Source: Anthostomella pinea | Lineage: Eukaryota; Ascomycota; Sordariomycetes; Xylariales; Xylariaceae | DNA: 64,000 nt | NCBI GenBank assembly: GCA_963556695.1 | Contig: CAUWAG010000012.1 | Coordinates: 2,666,001-2,730,000, forward strand | Direction of reading: 5' to 3' | Shown here: in pieces, positions 1 through 13,944 of the stretch | Numbering within the stretch: position 1 is the first letter of the stretch | How the letters are laid out: the number at the start of each line of letters is the position of its first letter | Translations under genes and position numbers: made by a program | The notes under the pieces: generated by a model | The model's database searches: none | The model's input: the letters and a program-made list of their open reading frames with translations, nothing else | Told to the model about the DNA's origin: nothing

Positions 1-784
1 TGTGATGTTTCAACTGATATGATGGGACGGGGGTTGCAAGTTGCTTACCTAGCTTGTTGGTCTGGCTTTGGTGATCCCGATGTAAAACTGGGCATATAAT
101 GAAATGAAAATACCCCTTGTCTTATGGAAAACCGATAGTGAGCTTGTCGTCCCTTTCCGTCATGCATTACCCAGGATAAAAAACCCGGGGTTTCGAGTGA
201 TCAGGCTTGATACTATCTTACCTTAGGCTTGCCTCGAGCCATTGATGATGTGCAGACACCTTGGGTCGGTAGGGCAGAGCCCACATGTGCGAGCCTCAAC
301 GTCAGAAGAGCGATATGTATCTTTCCGTACCATATGGCAGCTGACATATAGACATCGTCACTGCTGAGTCAAGTCCCAAAGGTTCACGTCACCAATTTCC
401 CACTACTATTCAACGTGAGACATCGGGTCGCGTCGGCAAGTGGCTAAAAGCAAATAGCAAGGACTATTATTTCTTGCGGAGTAACACACGAAACAACAGC
501 AAAGTTTCTGGTCCGCGGCCACAGCGATACGCTGCTTCGTCATCCTACGTTATGTGGTTACCCCTGAGAGTGCACCGCCACGATTTTCCTCAAATTGAAA
601 GCCACACATCAGCCACACAGATGCATTGACCACCCATGATCAATACCTCATGACGGCGGTCTGATCTCTGAGATAACTTCACCCCGCTGCCCGCCTACCT
701 GACAGGCTGAAAGCGGCGCTCACTGCCGTTTGCATCCATCCCACCAGCAGCAATCAACCTCTTGTTACCATCCCTGAGACCAAG
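1..784. other. Intergenic and 5' flank of the eIF2D gene
   Basis: No open frame of convincing length or composition was found on either strand. The last few hundred bases should hold the promoter and 5' leader of the eIF2D gene that starts at 785. No TATA-like element stands out. Confidence 0.6.
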
Positions 785-2728
785 ATGTTCAAGAAGAAGC
801 CCGATATCAAGAACCTGTCGCCCCTGCGGTCGTCTGACCGGCGGAAGCTTGCGGACCAGATCATCCTCGATTACCGGATACCGGTCCCGGAGCAGCAGCA
901 GCAGCAGCAGCGACAGCAGCAGCAGTCTGGGGATGAGGCGTCAGCCCCACAGCCGACCGTGTCGTCGCTGAGGAACTCCCTGCTGCCCGAATCGACGTCT
1001 AGTGCCCGCTTCACCACCACGGCTGGGCCGAACCTATCCCTGGTATCTGGCACTATCTATGTCGGTGCGCATCCGGGCCAAGATGAGAGAATACTATGGT
1101 TCCAGACGGGCAAGAACCCCAGAATGATACCCACCGTCTACACGCTCTGGCAGAACCCCGCCATCGTGCCGCTACTGCATACCCCTGACTTTGTGGTCGA
1201 GCAGAAGCTGACGCATGGCTCTGACTTGATGATACCAGGGCTTGTGAAAGTCATGGGATCGTCGTGGGATGCGAGGGCGACCGCTGGCGCTGTGGTTGCG
1301 GTCGCAGGCATGAAGAAGGATACCGTACCGATGTTTATTGGCACGACTGAGGTGGACGTGAGCAAACTAGGGGACAACCTCCAAGGACAGAAAGGCGTCG
1401 CGGTCAAAGGTCTGCATTGGGCTGGCGACGAGGCTTGGAGCTGGAGACCGCTGGGTAGTGGTGGCCGGGAAGCGCCAGAAAGCGTCGACGGCTGGGCTGG
1501 CCTCACAGGAGATGCTACGAATGCAATGGCTGCAGTTACCCTTGATGATGATAATGATGCCGACGGGGGAGTCGAAACACATGACGGCGGTGTGTCCTTG
1601 AGCCAGGGTACTAAGGACGGTGCAGTGAATCGAGACGATCTCGCCGAGGAAGTTGAAGAGCGCGAGCCGACGACCAAAGAGGTGGATGAGGCCTTCCAGC
1701 AGGCCTTTCTGTTCGCAGTCCACAAGGCGAAGACCGACAACAAGGGACCTCACTATGGCTTGGACTTCCCGATCCAGCCTTCGTTTCTTATATCTGGCAT
1801 GATCCAGCCTCATCTCAAATTTCAGAACCAGCACTATAACATCAAGAAGACCTCGTGGAAGAATCCAAAGAAGTTCATCAAGCATCTGGACAAAGCTGGT
1901 CTACTGAAATCCAAGGACAGGAATGGTGGCGAGACAGTCATCCTGGATATCGACTTTGACGATATGCAAGTTACGAGTTTCCGACCTTACCCCCTGCCGA
2001 AACCGAAGGCCACCGCCGAGGGAAGCTCGACCAAGGACCCGAATAGCGAAGCAGCCGGCTCTTCTACCGATCCGTCGGTCGGGCAGAAGATCACGATCCA
2101 AACCGTCTACCGCGCATCGGCAAAGCTGGTTCCCACACTCCTGCCCTCCAAGACCGAGTTCTACAGCGCGCAGCAAATCTCCTCAGCGCTGAAGTCGTTC
2201 GTCGAGCAGCATCCAGACCTCGGCGGGCAAGGCGCCTCGAGCATCAAGCTAGACCCTTTCATAGCCAACAACATTCTCGGATCGAATCCGGCACACGACG
2301 ATAGCAGGACCCTGGCTTCGGGCCGCATCTTGCGAAGCGCGCTGCAGAAGAGATTGTTGGAGGACACTCATCTGTGCCAGCCCTACCACGTGATCACGCG
2401 TGGTTCCGCCGGGTCCGATCAGAAGCCCAAGGCCGGTCCTCCGCCTCACGTCCACATTACCATCGAGAAGCGGACTGGCACAAAGGTCGTCACCAAGATC
2501 TCGAACTTAGAGCCGTTCTTCATCGACCCTCAACTCCTGACCCCTGAGTTGCAGAAGAAGTGTGCCGGCTCGGCCAGTGCAGGACAGCTGGCCGGCGGCA
2601 GGCCTGGTTTGTTGGAAGTCGTGGTCCAGGGAGATCAGCGGAAGATCGTGGGCGATGTGCTGGCAAAGAGGGGGATCGATTCGAAATGGATCGATGTCAC
2701 TGACAAGACGAAGGGAAAGAAGAAGTAA
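785..2728 (+). CDS. TMA64: Translation initiation factor eIF2D (Tma64/ligatin family)
   Basis: Cytosolic, ribosome-associated factor; the family delivers or removes tRNA on 40S subunits and acts in non-canonical initiation and recycling. This is a single open frame of 647 aa. The N-terminus (MFKKKPDIKNLSPLRSSDRR) is typical of the family. A PUA-like segment lies near residues 150-220, a SWIB/MDM2-like region near 320-400, and a C-terminal SUI1 domain near 560-640 (VHITIEKRTGTKVVTKISNL, then a Lys-rich tail). The order and length fit fungal Tma64. The ATG at 785 is chosen because the conserved N-terminus begins there. A CAG run at about 892-925 encodes a Gln tract near residue 37-47 that lies outside any domain and is probably length-variable. 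No intron is needed. Family assignment rests on domain order and motifs. Confidence 0.9.
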   Translation: MFKKKPDIKNLSPLRSSDRRKLADQIILDYRIPVPEQQQQQQRQQQQSGDEASAPQPTVSSLRNSLLPESTSSARFTTTAGPNLSLVSGTIYVGAHPGQDERILWFQTGKNPRMIPTVYTLWQNPAIVPLLHTPDFVVEQKLTHGSDLMIPGLVKVMGSSWDARATAGAVVAVAGMKKDTVPMFIGTTEVDVSKLGDNLQGQKGVAVKGLHWAGDEAWSWRPLGSGGREAPESVDGWAGLTGDATNAMAAVTLDDDNDADGGVETHDGGVSLSQGTKDGAVNRDDLAEEVEEREPTTKEVDEAFQQAFLFAVHKAKTDNKGPHYGLDFPIQPSFLISGMIQPHLKFQNQHYNIKKTSWKNPKKFIKHLDKAGLLKSKDRNGGETVILDIDFDDMQVTSFRPYPLPKPKATAEGSSTKDPNSEAAGSSTDPSVGQKITIQTVYRASAKLVPTLLPSKTEFYSAQQISSALKSFVEQHPDLGGQGASSIKLDPFIANNILGSNPAHDDSRTLASGRILRSALQKRLLEDTHLCQPYHVITRGSAGSDQKPKAGPPPHVHITIEKRTGTKVVTKISNLEPFFIDPQLLTPELQKKCAGSASAGQLAGGRPGLLEVVVQGDQRKIVGDVLAKRGIDSKWIDVTDKTKGKKK

Positions 2729-4340
2729 AATAAGGGATACTGCAGGTAGGAGACCAATAAACGCAAGTTGGCATCTGGCTGTCCCAGATACGTCTGCCAT
2801 TGAGTTTCCGACATGAGTATACAATTGACAATGACCCACAGGGGTTTCACATCGAGCTTGGGAAAGGAGCTGTCGGCTCCTTTTCTGGTGATTGATAAAG
2901 GTCTGCTCAAGGTATGAAGACAATGATATGTATAAACATGCACAGTAAACCTTGACGAGGCCCAGTCCTCGGGACAAGCTGCATAACAAATCGGGGAACA
3001 ACTTCAAGCATCGGATTCATCGGGAGTTCAAGAACCATTGACGCCCCCTACCAACCAGCAAAGTGTAGCCCAAGAGACAGAAGACTGACAGACCGAATCA
3101 AGACCAAACATGTAGAAGAAAACTATCCCACTGCCCAGACCCCTTCTGTGTAGTATCAAGTTTCAATCCACCAACCACAACAGGGACACAAGCCAAACCA
3201 AGCTTCATAGCAAGGCCAGAGCGAACCAATCCACATACCGAGCCACAAGTCGCAAGCCGCAAATCCCCAAGTCCCCAGTCCCAACTCAACGTTCGTGCTC
3301 CAATCGCAATCGAACCTCAAATCCTTGTATCAGCGGCGGGAAGCGCCGCTGTCACTTAGGTTAGGTAGTCCACAGAAACACAGAAAAGAGCTGACGCGTA
3401 CAGTCTAACTGTATCACGTCCAAGACAGCGGCGAGACGGTTCGCGTTTCATTCACTCTCACTTTCGGTCGCCACCTACCTACCGACCTACCTACCTACCT
3501 AATCTTGCCTTCGGGAGCGAGCACGGTAGGGACTCCAACTTGCGGTTTAGCAGGCCGAATCGTCAGTCAGTACGCTCGCTGGGTCGGTAGTTAAGGAGGT
3601 AATTAGATGCCCAGTTGTTTGGACTGATGGTAATAAGGTTAGGTAGTTGGGATCGATTCTTGAGAGCGAGCTATACGAGATGATAGACCGTAGCACGAAC
3701 GGCCTGGCAGGCGCGTAGAGATACGCACCTACATGCTCCCCTGGCCTTTCGGTTATCGCACAGGCGTCAGCTAGGGTTTTGTGCCCGTTCGAAAGACACC
3801 ATCTGCTCAAGTAGCATCTCCAAGTATGGCATCGCAAGCCTACGCAGCGGCGATGAATCTGGATTGGATCATTCCCCGAAACGCGGTCTTCACGGTTACG
3901 TCGCCACGCAAGGCCAAACAAGAACCATAGGCAAGGAATGAAGTCTAGATATGCGAATCAACGTTGCGGTGCTACCTACTATAGATCTCTTGCTCCCCGT
4001 GTAACGCCGTCTATCGTCGGTGGCCCCAGCTATCGTGGATGCTCTCTCGGGTGCTCTACCATCGGTCGCCAGACGGGCCAGTTCCTATTACTCGCTGCAC
4101 CTCACCCATACCGCACTCTGTAGAGCTTTGGGTATCCAAGAGAGTCAGCCCGGCACGCAGATAGCTCTCTAGCGATGCAGATATGCTATGTCAATGTACT
4201 GTGACTCATCCAAGTCCTCCACAACGAAGTATCGACCACCTCAAGCACCTCGAACGACTCGCGTCCGGCGCTAGCCATACACCAACTATCGCTGCTATAT
4301 GTACACGATGTCCGACGACTCAGTGACAAGACTCAGTAGC
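2729..4340. other. Intergenic between convergent eIF2D and NoxB genes
   Basis: Gene-free stretch between two convergent genes, so it should contain both 3' ends. A short CTAC/CCTA microsatellite sits near 3472-3502. Open frames here (for example minus strand 3547-3921) have no recognisable composition and I do not support them as genes. Confidence 0.55.
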
Positions 4341-6188
4341 CTAGAAGTTCTCTTTGCCCCAGACAAAGGAGAAGCTGCAAGTACAATTAGTCACTGATCC
4401 CGAAAGATAGAGTCATCACAGGAATGTTTGTTGTGACTTACCCAGGCTCACTGTACTTGTTACAGAAGACGTGCAGCGCACTACCCAGCCCCTTGGGACC
4501 GCAGAAGAACACACCCGCCTCGGCGGGGGCGTGCAGCTTCCTGATGCCCCTAAAGATCATGTCCCAGTTGGGGCGGCCGAAGTTCGTCGGGCTCCGCAGT
4601 CCGGTGATGGTGTCCTTGTCGGCGTTGGCGTCGTTGATCATGATGTTGGTCGCGTCGTCGGCCTTGATCTTGGCCGTCAGGTAGGTGTGGATCTCGATGC
4701 GGCCGTCCACGTCCTGGGCCTCGATGGCCATGAGCAGCGACCGGAACCACTCGAACGAGCCGAAGTCTCGGCAGATCCAGAAGAAGTACACCTTGGCCAG
4801 GCGGGTCTTCTTCTGCGGGTAGTTCATGCGGTACCAGATCGACTTCAGGATGGAGGCGAAGGGCGTCACGCCGATACCCGCACCGCAGAGGACGGAGATC
4901 TCGTACTTGAACACGTCTTCGGAGGCTGATCCGAAGGGGCCGTCCACGTACACGCGGGGCAGCACTCTCCGGAGAGCGGGATCCACCCCGTCGTTGTTGT
5001 CGTTGACTCCCACAACCTTGGAGCTGTCCTTGGCATCTCTCTTCTTCCACTCGCATCCAAGGGCTGTCGACACAGCAGTGGTGAAGTCACCAGCCACTCT
5101 CATGTGGATAGAGATATAGTCCTCTTCCGGCGCGCTGGTCAAGGTGAACGGATGATACTGCCAGAGCGATACTTCGGGACAGCAGAAGAATATGTATTGG
5201 CCCGCCTTTGTCTTGGTGTTCTCCTTCTTGATCTGGATCTCGCAGACGTTGCTGGGGTGCTGTATAACCTTCGACACGTATGTCTTGTGGCGGCCGCGCA
5301 CCTCGCGAGCAATTCGTTCAGCCAGATAGATGAACCCACCGTACATCCAGTACTGCCAGAAGACTCCAATGGCCGAAGTGCCCACTGAGATACAGAACGG
5401 TGCGAAGTCGGGCTGGATCATGCAGAAGGCGCCGTGGAAGGACCAGAACATGAAGAACACGATGAACATGTGGTGGGTATACCAGAATCGCTCGTAGTTC
5501 GCGCGGCGGGGCTTCTCGTAGGACGTCACCACCATCCCGGTCAGTGCGATCAACATGATGTATCCCGACCATCCCGGACCCGACACGAGGTTCGCCACGA
5601 GCCATCCGTAGATGCCCAAGTTGTTCTTTGCCGCAATCTGCGCAAAGTTGTTCCAATGGGCAATGGTGTGGACCCACGAGAAGAAGAAGATGGACCACGC
5701 TGTGGTGATGTGAAACGTGATGTTCTTATCGAACTGGATGATGCCGTTGAGCGGTGTCTGTCGGGCCATCGAGATGAATGTTCTGCAGACTGGTAGAAGG
5801 ACCAAGGCGACATCGAGATGAAGAACCAGCGCCGCAGATCTGGCAATCATATATGTCGGACCAAATGTGTCTCTCGCTCCTTGCAGATTATCCTTCACCG
5901 CGTAATTGACGAATCCAAACGCGAAGACGAGAGCGTGGAGGAACATGAAAACGAAGACGAAGCTATGCAACGCGTTAGCACCTTGGTTCTCCAGAAAACA
6001 CTTACGGACACCACTGACAATCTTCGGTAGCCCTCATTAATCATCCACTTGTCAAAGTTTTCCCTGGCCGTGAGATCCTTCTGCTTCTCCTGCGTCATCT
6101 CTCCCGAAAGCAATAGTCTGTGCAACGGCGTCCATCTCGACCGCTCCGACGGTTTCTCGCCATACTGGCCACCCTCGTAGTACGACAT
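4341..6188 (-). CDS. noxB: Superoxide-generating NADPH oxidase, NoxB/Nox2 type
   Basis: Membrane flavocytochrome that passes electrons from NADPH through FAD and two hemes to O2. In filamentous fungi NoxB acts in spore germination, polarised growth and infection structures, with NoxR and Rac. Three exons: 6188-6019, 5962-4442, 4374-4341, giving 574 aa. The extended N-terminus (MSYYEGGQYGEKPSERSRWT) separates NoxB from NoxA. Heme-ligand histidines expected from gp91phox are seen at about 141 and 155 (FHITTAW, WVHTIAH) and 220 and 233 (YTHHMF, SFHG). FAD motif HPFTLTSAPEE, NADPH motifs VLCGAGIGVTPFASIL and FFCGPKG, and the C-terminus FSFVWGKENF follow. The last exon has only 34 nt; joining it restores that conserved C-terminus. 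The first donor (GTCAGT at 6018) was chosen by reading phase and homolog spacing and is the least certain point. Confidence 0.93.
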
Positions 6189-9052
6189 CTCGTTGGTCGG
6201 GTTCGTGAAGCGTTTCGGTGGTTGTCGTTGTCAAGTAGCCTCCAAGCAGACTTGTCCGGTGGTCTTCCAGAGCGGGCCTAGACTGAAGATCCAGATACTC
6301 CCCGCCGATGGTGATCGATCCACCTCTTGATTAAGTTACTCTTTCCCAATTATAACTGATGGTGTCTCCGGGACTGTAAGGTAAATCAATTCAGAGCCTG
6401 CTGAACGGGCACACTGCCATCTAGGTAGGGTTGCTTCAGAAAGGAAGTGGTGGCGTCCACCGTTTGGCGTCAATTAGGCGATGGGAGAAATGAATGTATA
6501 GTTGGACTGAAGCCTGCAATCGAAACGAAGCAGCTGCTGGTCAGCCAAGGCACGAATCGAAAGAAGCGCACGAGCGACGAAGTAGAGAGAGAAAGGACCT
6601 GCACAAACAGTCTGGAAGAGAGGATGGGAAGTAGGAGGAAAAGGACTGATCCGAAGATCTCATGCAAGGAAACGGGAAGAGGGTGGAGGTTGTGGGAGGG
6701 TGCCAAGAATAGGAAACATCAGGCCATTTCTTGGAGATCATACCTGGGTCCAACGCAGCACCGGGTGGCTACAGCTATGGCACGTTTGTGTCGACTAGAT
6801 GATTATGATTGGAAGAAGAGAGAGAGAGAGAGAGAGAGAGGTGGTGGTCAGGAACAAGCAGGGGATTGGTGAAGGGAAACCAGAGACGTTGGAGTTTGTC
6901 GACGCAGAAGTGCGAGTCTCCAGATACCACTAGGTACTCGTGACTTGTGAGAATGGTAGCAGACAGCGATGCTTCTCACGGCAAAGAAGACTGTAGCGAC
7001 GTATGGAGGACATAGGAGAAGGGGTCTCCCGCGCGCCGTTAGAGGATTGCAGGCTTGGGGTCCATGGCACGGGGGGTCCATAGCTGGGATGCGTGAGATG
7101 TCTGTAACTGCGTGAAAGCGGCAGTCAGGAGGTCGCGAAACGAATTGGTCTCGATGTGGTCCAGGGGTGGTTACAGCCTTGCAGTGTCGTTGCACACGCG
7201 GGGAGGCTCGACGCCAGATGGGGCCACGATGTTACCTCGATATGGCCGGGGTCCTTGTCTGTGGCAGACTCACCACTCATCAGTCAAAAGCTTGACCTCC
7301 CCTCGATGCTTCGGCAACAGACTGATGATCGAGAGGCAACATGAGTAGTACCGGTACTCCGCCATGATTGCTATTGCCTTCGTTTGCAGTCCCAGTCTCT
7401 CCAGCATCTTCCTGTTCGCGTTTATCGTACAGGACAAACACGCTGGTCCTGCTGGTGGAGAGAAGCGGCACCTGCCTGACGCTCGGATCCTTCCAGGGAC
7501 GAGGCGGTGGGTAATGGCGCCCCCTGGTGCAATGAAGATGTCAGGCTTTACAACTCGGTGACTGTGTCCTTCATCAGGTGGACTTGCAAGAATCACCGTC
7601 GAAGAAAGTGCGTGCGTGCAAGCGGAGGGTCGAGAAATCATAACGTCCAGGCGTGTTTGAGGCTTGGAGGGGGTCGGGGCATAACCGCAGACCGCCGAGG
7701 TCGCGATTGGCCGCAGGTGCCGCACCCCTGGCGGCAGTTGTCGCAGAGCGTTTCGTCAGGGGGTTTCTTGACACTGCCAAGACTGGCATCATAAGCGCTC
7801 GCCAAGAATAATACCACCCCCTGAATCGCCTATCCTATGCCGCCTTTCGGCATCGTGAGGCTCGGAGGAAGCCTGCAATGCGCTCTTGACAGCATCCCAC
7901 TTCCCGCGTCCGGGAAATGTTTGTATTCTATTCTTGTTCGGCTCGAGTTGCACAATATGGGCACATCATGCAAGTATCGTGAGCCATACCATACCTCCGC
8001 AAACACCATCCCCACCCCCCATCACCACCACGATGCTGCCACCTATCCCATGAGGCGAGCCCACGAGATATGATAATACCTGAAGTGACACATGTAACCT
8101 CCCCCCTCTCCAAGCCACAGGAAGGAAGCCCTCAACAGCACGTAGACACCGTATTGATCTCTCGTCCACGATCAGGGGTCGAGACTCGAGGAAATCATCA
8201 ACAACGCGAGATCTACCGTACTACCTACAGTACCACTCAACCCGAGTGACTCAGGCGCAGTAAAGAAACCCAACCAAAAAAACACAGATACCACCCCCAC
8301 ACGTTCCCGCCTCGTCTGTTTCGTCGAACAATTCGACATACAAGATTGGCCACGTCTTCATGGTTGGAGGGTATGATGTCGGACGGAGAACGGCTATCTA
8401 CTGGCTGGTATTCCAGCGGCATTAGGGCGAGATGAACGTGCCGGCACTGACGTTGACACCTTTTTGAAATCAAAATACCTTTTGAGAGGCTACCTCCTTA
8501 CCGATGAGGCAATGGACAAAGTGGTTCATACTTACTCTAGTGTACCAACGTCGGTGAACCACAAGCCCCCATAGCATAACACACAAATCAACATACGCCT
8601 TAGTCTGACGGGGGAAATTGTCTATTAAAGATCCAGATGGGCACTGTGGAGTCGTCAGCAGGTAGGTAGCACAGCCTTGGCCCATCCTCAAGACCCTCGT
8701 TAATCCCTTCCTTCCCGTACGTATCTCTCATAATTTCATTCTCACCAAAGGCCATTCTGACCCCTTTCCACCAGTGACATGCGCAGGACCCTGGCAAGAG
8801 GGCGCAAAACCTCAAACCGTAATGATGAAAAAACCGACAACGACGCCAGCAGAATTCAGCTCGTATTGCTCTGCCTGGAAGGAAGCGTGCGTTTTGCTTC
8901 CCATGCACTACCTGTACCACTGCCTCCTAATCTCTCCTCCGATGTCCCAATCCGAAGGCTTGCACGCGCTGCCGAGCACCTCGTTCCAACCTACATGGAC
9001 TTGCTAGGACTGACACATGTCAGCCGTGCCCCTCGAGATCGGGGTTCCCATC
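6189..9052. other. Long gene-free interval, NoxB promoter side
   Basis: About 2.9 kb between the NoxB start and the UBC4 stop; both genes lie on the minus strand. It should hold the NoxB promoter and 5' leader and the UBC4 3' UTR. A (GA)n microsatellite occupies about 6817-6840. Open frames here are short, overlap one another and lack motifs. I see no gene. Confidence 0.55.
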
Positions 9053-10084
<1,032 letters not shown>

Positions 10085-11229
10085 TGTGATTGTTGGGGAG
10101 AAGAGGTGGTCGTTGTTGTCGTGGTGGTATGCGTGATGGACTATGCGTGTCTCGTACGGCAAGGAGGATAGTCGCTATTTATTGTGTCAGCGGTCGGTGA
10201 TGGAAATGGAATGCGGGAGAAAAGGATGGTGGCACAAAGTGAGTGAGTAGGTAGGTTTGGTTACAAAGAGGACAGACCAGTGCAAGAAGACTGGGTGTGA
10301 AGCGCACGCACGTACCTGAGGCCGAAGTTCGGGAAGAGAAGGAGTGGTTGGGTTGGGTCCCTCTCGTCAGTTGTGAGGGAGTTGTGGTTGTTGTTGTTGG
10401 TGGTCGTAGTGACGCCAGTGAATGCGGATGGATGTGAGATGATGGTGGGGGGAAAGGTGGAAAGGTTCAGGTGCAGATGTGCAGAGTGAGTGAGGGGGAG
10501 GTTATTGGTCGCTAGCGACCAGTGAGTAAATGAATCCAGGCAGTCCAGGGAAGCGCCACGGGGAACGAGGGAAATGTGGGTCTATGCTTACAATTTTTCA
10601 GGCCAAACGAGCCAGTGTTTCTAGCAGTGTGGCGTTGCCTTTAGTCAGTGCACCAATCAGATGAAGACAATCTGGCCCGACTCAGTGATTGCTAGTACAG
10701 CAGCGCCCTAAGCGCCACAGAGGCCGCTGACTCCTGAGCCTAAGGTGCCTAAATCGCCAATGGCGGGAAGGAGAACTCCAGCTTCCAGCCACATTTGCCT
10801 TCGATGTACCTAGGTACAGTTAAGTCTGCCACCTGGGCAGCTGCCGGGGCTGCCGGAGCAGAAATCGGCCTCAGCCCGAGTCATCATCTGTCATTGACGG
10901 GTGGCATTCACACAGCAGCGTAATTCCTCGTCAGTTAATGAAGGCATAGAATGAACAGGTCATTTAGTCACAGACTGTGAGAACAGTCGCAACCAGAGGC
11001 ACAAACTCGTATTGCCACCCTGTATTGCCACCACTTAACATATAATCGACCTACCCGTCCAGCCATCGCCTTCCAGATCCAGTTCCCTGCCATGGCTTAC
11101 CTAAAATCGCCGTGCCTTGCCATTCTGACAACTTTCGAGAACCCCCGAGCAAGCCACTTCCAGCGCGCGGCGTTAGCCCACAGATCCCCGGTGTTCGCCA
11201 GCACTCCCGGGCAGCGTTCCACCAGGGTG
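10085..11229. other. UBC4 upstream region
   Basis: Normal base composition, no supportable gene. It carries the promoter and 5' leader of UBC4. The strand holds several GT-rich tracts (for example about 10102-10130 and 10380-10410). It ends abruptly at the AT-rich block near 11230. Confidence 0.5.
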
Positions 11230-13301
11230 TGAAAAATACTCTACTAAGTAAAGTATTCGCCTAATACTCTACTCACCTAAGGTAGTACTTGACTATACTC
11301 GAGTAGTAGTATACTATTTTTGTTATTTATTTTAAAAAATCTAATGAAACAAAATAACGTATATTTAAATATAAATAGGTTAAATTTAAATAAAAAAATT
11401 TACAAGATTTACCAAAAAAAAACCTATATTAAACTTTTATTTATATGTAAGAATATTATATTTTTATACTAGGTATAAGAATTCGTATGCGAAGTATTAA
11501 TAATACGTTTATTGATAATTTTATAACTATTTACTGTAAATAGATTCATATTTAAATATAGTTATAACGCGCTTGATTAATATGACGTTAGCAATAGAAA
11601 GTAACGGTTGTTAATCGACCGTTTTTAAGGCCTTAAAACCACTTACATCTACCTAGTTTACGTATAAATTACATATAATTATAATATTTATGATAAACGA
11701 GTTCTAAGTGTATTTATAATTATTTATTGTTTCATCTAGGTTTATTTTTCTAGCTGATTAAAATGATTTGCTAGATAATCTACTTATATAGCTAATATAT
11801 AGCTATGTTATGGCTATAAATAAACGTAATTTATTATTTACCCCTTTTTAAAAACAAAATATCGTTATTATTACAAGTTCATAATTCTTATTATTGTTAT
11901 TATATCAAAATATTTTCGCATTAATAATTTACAGGTTAGCAAAGAAATTTAGTATAATTATTTATATTTAATAAAATGGGCTTATAGTTTTAATGAGAGA
12001 GAGAAAAGTGTTATAAAAAGAACTTAACGCAATGTAAATATCGGTACGAAAATTTAAATATTTCTAAAATTTAGTTAAGTCGTTCAATAGCTCTACAAAA
12101 AAAGGTCGAATTAGGGTTATAGAAAGAAAAGCGTGTTAAAAAACATGCGTTAGTTTTGTTTAACTTAAATTGTACTTTATTCTCATTTAGTAAAGCGAAA
12201 TAATCTAATGAAGCGATTAACTTAGCTTTTATAAAATTATTTGATACTAGTAACGATAATTGAAAGTTGTATAAGCCTTTATATACTTAATAGGTTGTAT
12301 AATAAAACGTTAAACGTAATAATATAAACGAATCGATAAAATTTAACTTAATAAAAGGTTATTTAGTGATTATTTAGATACATATATTATTATTAAAAAA
12401 CTTATATAAAAAACTTAATAAGTTGAAAAATCGGAGCTTAACTTATTAAACAAAAAATACGTCGATAAATAATATTAAAAAATTATATAATCGATGGTAA
12501 CCGTATTATAACAAAAAAAATGAAAAACTTTAATCTGAAAGGCGTATAAATGCTAGTATAAAGTAAATAAAAATATTAGATTTTTCGTTTTTTTAAATGG
12601 AAATTTAGTTTAAAATATTATCGGCATATAAAGTACTGCCGGTCTTGTACGCTTTTATATTATTAAAATTAGATATTTTCCCGCCAGTATAATAATCGTT
12701 TCTATAACTATTTAATTACTAGTATCAAGCTTTAAAAAAGTTTATTTTTTATTCCGACAAAATCGTTATCGTTTATATTTAACGCGACGATATTTAATAA
12801 TATAATCTTACTAGAAATTTCTTTACCCGTTTATTTAATTAATCAAAGTAGTTTATACCGGAAATTTTCAAAATATTTCGTTATAAGTATTTTAATAATA
12901 TTATTTAACTTTTAAAAGTCTAGTAATGTTTTTATCTTATTGTAAAGGTATTATTATAGTTTATATTTTATTAAATATACTTAATTTCAAACGTTTTTAA
13001 TTTCATTTTTATGCGATTGCAGTTTCACTTTTATTTCAATAGCTTCAACGGCGTTAATTTCGGTATTTAATCAGATTAATAATACCATAAATTAAAAGTT
13101 TAATGATATGCGCCGTTCATAGCTTAAAAGTTCATATATATTTAAAAATTAATATAAAATTTATGTCTTAAAATATAAAGTGTAAGTTAACTTTTGTTTC
13201 TTTAATTAACGGTTTTAGAATTTGATATAAAAATAAACTTTTTTTTAAATAAATCAATAATTTTATTTTTTAAAAATTATTTCGTTTTTTTTATATTAAT
13301 T

Positions 13302-13763
13302 TGTGACGAGCCGTCTTACCTATAAGGCTAAAGGGTTCTATAAGGTTTATGTTCTGGGTAAGTCAACACAAAAGACGGTAGAGTCTTCTGTCAACTTGAA
13401 GACACTCAGATGCTGGGGCTTGGTCTGAACTGGGTTCACTGCGTAGTCGAGTCATCAGGAGATTTCTCTCACCTTAGGGTTGACTAAGATGCTTAGATTG
13501 ATCATTGAGATAGAGACTGTCTATCTATCTAGCTGGGAAATGTCCGTCCTTATATATCTAATTTCTTTCTCACTGATGGAGTAGGATTACCTTGTCCCAG
13601 AGTGATGCTCACTGGCTCACTCCCTGATCTAGTGATCTGTCACGTGACCTTTATTATGTAATCCGTAATACCCATTGTTCCGTTCCTAGCTTCTGATTCC
13701 GTTGGTTCTTGGTGTACTCCCCTTGGCCCTCCAACAGGCCATAGATTTTGTTAGTTCGTAATA
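13302..13763 (+). mobile_element. LTR copy inside the AT-rich block (same family as 25728-26190)
   Basis: This 462-bp segment starts TGTGACGAGCCGTC and ends GTTCGTAATA. It aligns end to end with the solo LTR at 25728-26190 at roughly 94-95% identity by eye. The 3' end reads ATA instead of the canonical ACA, as a C-to-T change would give. Most other differences are also transitions, more of them towards A/T here. The 5-bp flanks (TAATT and TTATA) are not a matching target duplication. Strand is given relative to the other copy. Confidence 0.8.
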
Positions 13764-13826
13764 TTATATAACTATTGGTCGCGTTTAATTAAATAATTAT
13801 CGGTTACATTTAGTAATAACAAAGCT

Positions 13827-13944
13827 TTTTAAATAGATCGTTATTACGATCGGGTTTTGTAGAAGAATGTTATATAATTAAATTACAGTAACTCAATTAA
13901 ATAGCTATTACGATCGTGTTTTACATAATAATATTATATAATTT
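13827..13944. repeat. Diverged direct repeat in AT-rich DNA
   Basis: Two similar units lie at about 13827-13879 and 13896-13944. They share TTAAATAG, then TATTACGATCG, GTTTT and TTATATAATT in the same order. The GATCG core is unusually GC-containing for this block. Purpose unknown; probably sub-repeats of the original element. Confidence 0.5.

Noticed and set aside
1138..1885. Long minus-strand frames opposite eIF2D
   Set aside because: They are antisense shadows of a well-supported coding gene.
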